DNA of 64,000 bases from an uncultured Lachnospiraceae bacterium (GTDB lineage Bacteria; Bacillota; Clostridia; Lachnospirales; Lachnospiraceae): assembly GCA_910585295.1 (NCBI GenBank), contig CAJUDE010000044.1, forward strand, positions 62,001 to 126,000. The letters are read 5' to 3'. Positions 58,609-64,000 of this stretch are shown here, one piece after another; within the stretch, counting starts at the first letter, position 1; every line of letters begins with the position of its first letter. The notes under the pieces are model-generated. The model was given only the letters and a program-made list of their open reading frames with translations. It had not been told where the DNA came from and searched no databases. A program made the position numbers and the translations under genes.

Positions 58609-60738
58609 ATGAAAGACAAAATTTTTGGCGTTTTGCAGCGTGTGGGAAGGTCTTTTATGCTTCCTATCGCAATCCTTCCGGTAGCAGGGCTTTTGCTTGG
58701 CATCGGCGGTTCTTTTTCCAATGAAACTATGTTGGGGACGTATGGCCTTTTGGGAGTTATGGGGCCGGGGACCGTATTTAACGCGGTTTTTAAAATTATG
58801 AGTGAAGCGGGCGACATTGTATTTGCGAACCTGCCCATTATTTTTGCCATGGGCGTTGCCATTGGCATGGCAAAGAAAGAGAAGGATGTTGCGGCATTGT
58901 CTGCAGTCGTTGCATTTTTTATTATGCATGCGTCCATTGGCGCATTGATCAATATCAATGGCGGGGCAGACAGCATGTTAAAGGGCGCTACGGCGTCTGT
59001 CTGTGGCATCACATCCTTGCAGATGGGTGTGTTTGGCGGTATTATTGTAGGCCTTGGCGTTGCGGCCCTGCACAATAAATTTTATAAGATTGAGCTTCCC
59101 CAGGTGCTGTCTTTCTTTGGCGGGACCAGGTTTGTGCCAATTGTCAGCGCATTGGTGTATACGGCGGTGGGGATTTTGATGTTTTTTATTTGGCCGGTAA
59201 TCCAGAAAGGCATTTACGGCGTAGGCGATGTGGTGCTGAATTCTGGCTATGCAGGGACTTGGGTTTACGGGTTGATGGAACGTCTGTTGATACCTTTTGG
59301 TCTGCACCATGTGTTCTACCTTCCGTTTTGGCAGACTGCTGTGGGCGGGACTTTGGAAGTGGCAGGGCAGACCATCGAAGGGGCGCAGAATATCTTTTTT
59401 GCCCAGCTATCAGACCCTACCGTAGAACATTTTGCAGTGTCTGCAACTAGATTTATGTCAGGGAAATTCCCGTTGATGATTTTTGGGCTTCCTGGGGCGG
59501 CGTTGGCGATGTATAAGACAGCGAAGCCAGAGAAAAAACAGGCGGCGGCAGGTCTATTGATGTCGGCTGCGCTTACTTCCATGCTAACTGGGATTACGGA
59601 GCCTTTGGAATTTACATTCCTGTTTGTGGCGCCGCTCCTTTATGGGATCCATTGCGTGCTGGCAGGGTTTGCCTATATGTTGATGCATGTGTTTGAAGTG
59701 GGCGTGGGCATGACGTTCTCTGGCGGGGTCATCGACTTGTTCCTTTTCGGGGTCCTCCAGGGAAATGGGAAAACAAACTGGATTTGGGTAGTGGTTGTAG
59801 GGGTATTCTATTTTGTAGTTTATTATTTCCTGTTCCGCTTTTTGATTGCGAAAATGGATTTGAAGACCCCAGGGCGTGACGACAACGAAGAAGTGAAGCT
59901 ATACCGCAGGAGCGATGTGGAAGCCAAAAAAGGCGATGGAGGGGCAGCCCAGGAAGAAGACGCGTTATCAGAGACGATTTGCCATGGGCTTGGCGGAAAG
60001 AAAAATATTTCAGATGTAGACTGCTGCGCCACAAGGCTGCGGTGTACGGTATATAAGGCGGAGCTTGTCAATGACGCCCTGTTAAAATCCACAGGCGCTT
60101 CCGGTGTGGTGCATAAAGGAAACGGCGTCCAGGTTATTTATGGGCCGAGGGTAACGGTAATTAAATCAAACCTGGAAGACTACCTGGAAACGGCGCCCAA
60201 TGAAGAGTTTGTTTCTGGCAAGGCAAAAGGGCAAGCAGAAGGGCAGAAGGAAGCGAAGGCAGAGGGGAAAGTGGTTAAGACGGTGGTTGTGGCAAGCCCT
60301 GTCACTGGCATTGCCGCAGATTTGTCCCAGGCGCCAGACGAGGCATTTGCAAGCAGGATGATGGGGGACGGCGCAGTGGTGACGCCAGAGGATTGTGTGG
60401 TGAAGGCGCCGGAAGATGGGGAAGTGTGTTTTGTGTTTGAGACGAAACATGCAGTCGGCTTCCTGACAGACACGGGCTTAAGCCTTTTGATCCATATGGG
60501 CATTGATACCGTTTCACTAAATGGGCAGGGCTTTGAAGTATTTGTGGAAAATGGGCAGAAAGTGAAAAAGGGCGAGCCAATGCTGAAACTGGATTTGGAA
60601 TACCTGAAAGCGAACGCGCCTTCCCTAGCATCTCCGGTGCTATGCACAGAGTTAGAGGATAACCAGAAAATCCGGCTGCTGAAAGAAGGGGGCATAGCGG
60701 CTGGCGAGCCATTGTTTGCAGTGGATTTCTACGAATAA
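58609..60738 (+). CDS. Glucose/N-acetylglucosamine-type PTS enzyme IICBA
   Basis: The 709-residue protein has IIC (about 1-420, starting RVGRSFMLPIAILPVAGLLL), then IIB with DVDCCATRLRCTV in which Cys473 is the likely phosphorylation site, then IIA with SLLIHMGIDTV and His629. This C-B-A layout is that of PtsG/NagE permeases. Sequence alone does not separate glucose from GlcNAc; no nagA or nagB is next to it, which mildly favours glucose. Expression is probably by antitermination in the leader. Confidence 0.93.
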   Translation: MKDKIFGVLQRVGRSFMLPIAILPVAGLLLGIGGSFSNETMLGTYGLLGVMGPGTVFNAVFKIMSEAGDIVFANLPIIFAMGVAIGMAKKEKDVAALSAVVAFFIMHASIGALININGGADSMLKGATASVCGITSLQMGVFGGIIVGLGVAALHNKFYKIELPQVLSFFGGTRFVPIVSALVYTAVGILMFFIWPVIQKGIYGVGDVVLNSGYAGTWVYGLMERLLIPFGLHHVFYLPFWQTAVGGTLEVAGQTIEGAQNIFFAQLSDPTVEHFAVSATRFMSGKFPLMIFGLPGAALAMYKTAKPEKKQAAAGLLMSAALTSMLTGITEPLEFTFLFVAPLLYGIHCVLAGFAYMLMHVFEVGVGMTFSGGVIDLFLFGVLQGNGKTNWIWVVVVGVFYFVVYYFLFRFLIAKMDLKTPGRDDNEEVKLYRRSDVEAKKGDGGAAQEEDALSETICHGLGGKKNISDVDCCATRLRCTVYKAELVNDALLKSTGASGVVHKGNGVQVIYGPRVTVIKSNLEDYLETAPNEEFVSGKAKGQAEGQKEAKAEGKVVKTVVVASPVTGIAADLSQAPDEAFASRMMGDGAVVTPEDCVVKAPEDGEVCFVFETKHAVGFLTDTGLSLLIHMGIDTVSLNGQGFEVFVENGQKVKKGEPMLKLDLEYLKANAPSLASPVLCTELEDNQKIRLLKEGGIAAGEPLFAVDFYE

Positions 60739-60764
60739 ACCAGAAAATGTAGGCGGGGAAAAGT

Positions 60765-61613
60765 ATGTACAGAGTGAAAAAAGTATTGAACCATAATGCG
60801 GTAATCGGGATACAGTCAGGGGATAACCAGGCATATTTAATTCTGGGCAAAGGGATTGGCTTTGGCAAAAAGGTCACAGAGCAGATAGAGGCAGGGCCAG
60901 AGGCAGCCGTGTATTCCCTCCAGAAATCTACAGACCGCGGGAATGCCGGGGAGCTGGTAAAGTCTATTTCGCCGGTCTGCCTGGAGATTTCCAACCAGAT
61001 ATTGGATGCAGCAGAACAAGAATTTGGAAAAATTGATAGGGACATACTTTTCCCCATGGCCGACCATATAGAGTATGCCATCAAACGGATAAAGGGCCGG
61101 GAACAAATCAGCAACCCCCTGACAGAGGATATCCGCGTCCTGTTCCATATGGAATATAAGGTGGCAGAACAGATTATCCCCATCCTGGAAGAGCGGATGG
61201 GCATACGGATGGATGCAGATGAGGTTGGCTATATCGCGCTCCATATCCATTCTGCCATTGGGGATGAAAAAGTCTCCCATGCAATGCAGGTGGCGCAGGC
61301 TGTCCGGGAGTGCATTTCGCTGATTGAGCAGGAAATAGGAAGGCCGATTGACGTGATGTCCCTTGCCTATAATCGGTTGATGAACCATATCCGCTATATG
61401 GCGGCCCGCGCCATGAAAGGGGAGGCGCTTAAGGTCAATATGAACGATTATATGGGAGTGAAGTTCCCAAATGCCTTTCGGGTTGCAGAGAATGTATGCA
61501 GGCAGGTGGGGCGTATCCTGCACTGTGAGTTAGGCGAGGTGGAAATCGGGTACCTGGCGATGCATATCGGGCGGGTGGCGAATGAAGAGTTGGACGCAAA
61601 AGAAGGCGAGTGA
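60765..61613 (+). CDS. BglG/LicT/GlcT-type transcriptional antiterminator
   Basis: The 282-residue protein begins MYRVKKVLNHNAVIG, the CAT RNA-binding domain (about 1-55), followed by two PRD domains with conserved His in ADHIEYAIKRI, FHMEYKVAEQ and ALHIHSAIGD. PTS phosphorylation of these His residues sets activity. The RAT site before the upstream PTS gene is the obvious target, so the pair forms a sugar-induced autoregulated unit. Confidence 0.92.
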   Translation: MYRVKKVLNHNAVIGIQSGDNQAYLILGKGIGFGKKVTEQIEAGPEAAVYSLQKSTDRGNAGELVKSISPVCLEISNQILDAAEQEFGKIDRDILFPMADHIEYAIKRIKGREQISNPLTEDIRVLFHMEYKVAEQIIPILEERMGIRMDADEVGYIALHIHSAIGDEKVSHAMQVAQAVRECISLIEQEIGRPIDVMSLAYNRLMNHIRYMAARAMKGEALKVNMNDYMGVKFPNAFRVAENVCRQVGRILHCELGEVEIGYLAMHIGRVANEELDAKEGE

Positions 61614-61637
61614 AATAAAGCGATAAAGATAAAATAG

Positions 61638-61707
61638 AAACAGCTTTTTGCAAGCGGATAGTTCTGGGATTAGGGCTATCTGCAGGCAAAAAGCTGTTTT
61701 TATTTTT
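61638..61707 (+). terminator. Intrinsic terminator after the antiterminator gene
   Basis: AAACAGCTTTTTGC (61638-61651) pairs with GCAAAAAGCTGTTT (61686-61699), with an inner GATAG/CTATC stem, then a T-rich run. Confidence 0.85.
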
Positions 61708-61745
61708 GCGGGCAACGACCCAGGCCGCCCTTGCGCGGATATTTG
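61708..61745. repeat. Intergenic repeat, copy 2
   Basis: GCGGGCAACGACCCAGGC to GCGCGGATATTTG aligns with 48368-48409. It lies between the terminator above and the end of the mtnK remnant, in the same orientation as copy 1. Confidence 0.5.
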
Positions 61746-61753
61746 CTTTGCGC

Positions 61754-62707
61754 TTAATATCTTGGCTGTGCGTCAATGCCGGCGCAGCAGTGGATCCGTT
61801 GGCAGAAATCTTCAATCGTTTGGAATTCTTCCGCATGGGCCAAGGTAAATTCTGCAATTTCCAGCGCGCGTTTTTGGACAAGCCCTAAATCTTCGGATCT
61901 TTTAATACGGGCTATTTCGCAGGGGCGCGTCCAGTCGGTGGGCGTCCTGCATGCGGCGGTCAGCGCAGCGCAGCGGATGCTGTCATAAAAGAAAGACATA
62001 AAATATGCTTCCGGGTCGATTCTTTGTAGTTTGGGACGGCTTGGGCGATATTTTGCAAACAGGCGTTTGAGCATTTCCAGGCAGCCATGGAACAGATCCC
62101 CAATCATGTCCAGGTCATATTGCTGCATTTTGAGGCGCGCTGCATATGGAACCTCTGGCATCCCTAGCCAGGAGACATAATTAAGGACAAAACTTCCAGT
62201 AATCCGCCCCAGGTTCCCAAAAAATGCGGAATAGCCGCCGTATTCGCAGTCGATAAAACGTATTTCATCAGGGGAGGCCATAATATTTCCAGAATGTAAA
62301 TCGGTATGGCAGATGCATTGCTTCCCTTCATAGAACCGCCTGCCCAAATCGTAAACCAATGATTTTAGCTTTGGGTTTGCGGCAATGCGCCGATGGGTTT
62401 CACGGGCATCCCCTTCCACCGCTTTGTCCGTATCAAACAATGCGCAATATTTATGGTAAAGCACATCCAACAGCAATTTTTTAGCTTCCTGGGCATCAAA
62501 TAACCGTTCCCATTTCCATTTTGTCTGGGTGTCCAGGTATAAGTCCGAAGTAAAAAACAGCATTTCAGCCAAAAACGCCCCAACGCGTATGCCAAAGTCA
62601 GGGAATTGGTGCATATCTGCCAGTTGGAACCGCAAGTTTTTCAGATGGCTTAAATCCTCCATATACCATAGCCTGCAGGCAAAGTCTATTTGTATTCTGG
62701 AACGTTC
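61754..62707 (-). pseudogene. mtnK: 5-methylthioribose kinase (MtnK) gene lacking its N-terminal part
   Basis: The frame reads YMEDLSHLKNLRFQ, then CICHTDLHSGNIM (catalytic loop) and RFIDCEYGGYS (metal site), and ends ALEIAEFTLAHAEEFQTIED. This follows MtnK of B. subtilis from about residue 115 to the end. Homologous sequence continues upstream of the ATG at 62662 until a TAA at 62710-62708, and the ATP-binding N-terminal lobe (about 110 residues) is missing. The ATG has no ribosome site. A 302-residue product could still be made but should not bind ATP normally. Confidence 0.72.
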
Positions 62708-62739
62708 TTAAGAAATCCTGTAATCAAAGAAAAAAAATA

Positions 62740-62768
62740 TTGAAATTCCTGTCAAAAGAGAATAAAAT
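62740..62768 (+). promoter_or_regulatory. Promoter of the PAPS-reductase-like gene
   Basis: TTGAAA (62740-62745), a 17-bp spacer and TAAAAT (62763-62768), 43 bp before the ATG. It is the same hexamer pair and spacing as before the LRR gene. Confidence 0.6.
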
Positions 62769-62810
62769 GGATGGTATATAAGAATCTGAAAGCAGTTTTG
62801 AGGGAATGGT

Positions 62811-64000
62811 ATGGTTTTTTACACATGTAGGAATAAAAATGAGAAGACAGGGGAGCCTCTGGCATGCACGGGTACGCGCTGTGAGGCAAGCGTTTGCCCT
62901 TCCTGTGGGGGGCGGGCGCAAGCAGTATCAGAAATTTACTGGTGCGCCCATTGCCAGGTTCCCCTATATGAAAAACAATGTAGCTTATGCGGGCGGGATG
63001 GGAAACGCCTGGCTGCGGATATACGTCCAGTGTTTCCAGAGGAACGCTTGTTGTTGGAGATTATTTGTGGGAAGCCATTTGCATATTTGGAAAGCTCTGT
63101 ATGGAATGGGGCTGGGAACCATTATTATGTGGATGGGAAGAAAATACCATTTTCCGTCCACAAGTTAAAGGAACTGGACTGCCATGCTATCCAAACCCAG
63201 TATGGGGAATTAAAAGACAAGAATACATACCAATATTTTGATTTGTACCGAGAACGGTTTATAAAGGCAAATAGTTCCAGATATGGGAAAATTACAGAGG
63301 AGGCAGGCTCCTATATCCGTGAAAAAGCAAGCCATGTGGAAGTTATGGACATGTTTGTGTCATTCAGTGGTGGGAAAGATTCCACAGTCACGTCTGATTT
63401 GGTGGTCAGGGCATTGGGGAATCCAGAGATTATGCATATTTTTGGAGATACAACGCTGGAACTTCCATGTACTTATGAATATGTGAAGCAGTTCCGAAAG
63501 CGCCACCCTCAGACGCCAGTTGCCACTGCACGGAATAAGGAGAAAGATTTTGAGGAACTATGCCAGGTAATCGGGCCGCCCAGCCGTGTCATGCGCTGGT
63601 GCTGCACAGTTTTTAAAACAGGCGTGATCCAGAAGAAAATCCGGTCGCTGTTCCGGGAAAAAAACCAAATCCTTACATTTTATGGAATACGGCGGAGTGA
63701 ATCCGCCAGCAGGAACAAATATGACAGGGAATCCGACAGCCCAAAGATTACAAAGCAGAGGATTGTTTCCCCTATCATAGATTGGATGGATTTTGATGTA
63801 TGGTTATATATATTTACAGCAGGCATTTGCTTTAATGAGGCCTACCGCCTTGGGTACGCCAGGGTGGGATGCTGGTGCTGCCCCAATAACAGTGAATGGT
63901 CAGAATTCCTCTCTTCTGTGCATATGCCAATACAGTCAGAAAAATTTCACAAGCTGCTGTTAGGGTTTGCAAAGGGCATTGGGAAAGAAGATGCTGAGGA
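62811..64000 (+). CDS. PAPS-reductase-family protein with N-terminal zinc fingers, C-terminus beyond window
   Basis: An open frame of 396 codons runs off the window. It starts MVFYTCRNKNEKTGEPLACT with CxxC pairs at Cys29/32, 45/48 and 57/60, a double zinc-ribbon pattern. The PP-loop FSGGKDS has Ser186 to Ser191. RVMRWCCTVFKTG and RVGCWCCPNNSEW add Cys clusters that could hold an iron-sulfur cluster. PP-loop enzymes of this family act in sulfur activation (CysH, DndC) or similar AMP-transfer chemistry; this long form is not ordinary CysH. GAGGGA precedes the ATG. Substrate and pathway are unknown. Confidence 0.85.
   Translation, partial: MVFYTCRNKNEKTGEPLACTGTRCEASVCPSCGGRAQAVSEIYWCAHCQVPLYEKQCSLCGRDGKRLAADIRPVFPEERLLLEIICGKPFAYLESSVWNGAGNHYYVDGKKIPFSVHKLKELDCHAIQTQYGELKDKNTYQYFDLYRERFIKANSSRYGKITEEAGSYIREKASHVEVMDMFVSFSGGKDSTVTSDLVVRALGNPEIMHIFGDTTLELPCTYEYVKQFRKRHPQTPVATARNKEKDFEELCQVIGPPSRVMRWCCTVFKTGVIQKKIRSLFREKNQILTFYGIRRSESASRNKYDRESDSPKITKQRIVSPIIDWMDFDVWLYIFTAGICFNEAYRLGYARVGCWCCPNNSEWSEFLSSVHMPIQSEKFHKLLLGFAKGIGKEDAE

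Noticed and set aside
60302..61204. 300-codon open frame on the minus strand
   Set aside because: It is antisense across the PTS IIA domain and the antiterminator gene, both strongly recognised; no ribosome site or family match.
62806..63168. Open frame of 120 codons at the start of the PAPS-reductase-like gene
   Set aside because: It is out of frame with the real gene, which starts at 62811, has a ribosome site, clear Cys motifs and runs to the window end.

Overview
The window reads as a chromosomal segment of a spore-forming anaerobic Firmicute, most likely a gut Lachnospiraceae. The evidence is protein style and content: a GlgC/GlgD pair, SpoVG, a three-domain SPOCS/LysM protein, a CotS-type kinase-like protein, YabP/YabQ, a short SpoIIE, dipicolinate synthase A/B, strong GGAGG ribosome sites and TTGACA-N17-TATAAT promoters. 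There is no rRNA, CRISPR array, prophage or intact insertion sequence. Both edges cut a gene: prs on the left and a PAPS-reductase-like gene on the right.

Layout. 1-4000 (minus): prs end, dnaC-like helicase loader, a DnaD protein and murC, with a cluster of DnaA boxes between dnaD and murC. 4.2-12.1 kb (plus): glgC-glgD, spoVG, uppP, pth, mfd. 12.2-15.4 kb: a PrsA/SurA-like lipoprotein, then apbE, a NusG_II-domain protein and a Gx transporter, a trio resembling flavin-based electron-transfer loci. 15.4-16.1 kb holds a decayed flagellin gene and another gene fragment. 16.1-19.6 kb: a heterodimeric ABC exporter. 19.7-31.6 kb: veg, SPOCS/LysM protein, BspA-type LRR protein, NlpC/P60 hydrolase, yqeY, cca, cotS, an Asn-rich PEGA lipoprotein, phosphoglucomutase. 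31.7-39.6 kb: hup, rqcP, yabP, yabQ, divIC, spoIIE, tilS, hpt, ftsH. 39.8-46.9 kb: a GH13 enzyme, tRNA-Tyr, a broken SRAP gene, an acetyltransferase, a YyaL protein, a sigma-70-like protein without region 4. 46.9-51.5 kb: MATE exporter, dpaB/dpaA, a MITE-like insertion, a YgjP-type metallopeptidase. 51.6-61.6 kb: two sugar-PTS blocks (fruR-fruK-fruA, ptsH, ptsI; larE; EIICBA plus a BglG-type antiterminator). 61.7-64 kb: an N-terminally truncated mtnK and the PAPS-reductase-like gene.

How the parts fit. Much of the order (prs, spoVG, pth, mfd, veg, yabO/P/Q, divIC, spoIIE, tilS, hpt, ftsH) matches the origin-proximal region of Bacillus subtilis as I remember it, with lineage-specific genes inserted. 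Carbon handling is the second theme: PTS uptake of fructose and a glucose-type sugar, phosphoglucomutase, GlgC/GlgD and a GH13 enzyme. Sporulation is the third.

The most distinctive items are: an HPr with Arg instead of Ser at position 46; a spoIIE promoter with a 21-bp spacer and 0A boxes; a RAT/terminator leader before the glucose-type PTS gene with a second, mutually exclusive pairing near the ribosome site; a MITE-like element with matching 9-bp flanking repeats between dpaA and a consensus promoter; a start site built into the terminator after veg; and several gene remnants (flagellin, SRAP, mtnK). I did not find a clear, wholly new multi-gene system. The best candidates for new biology are the region-4-less sigma-like protein with its DUF3006-like partner and the zinc-finger PAPS-reductase-like protein at the right edge.
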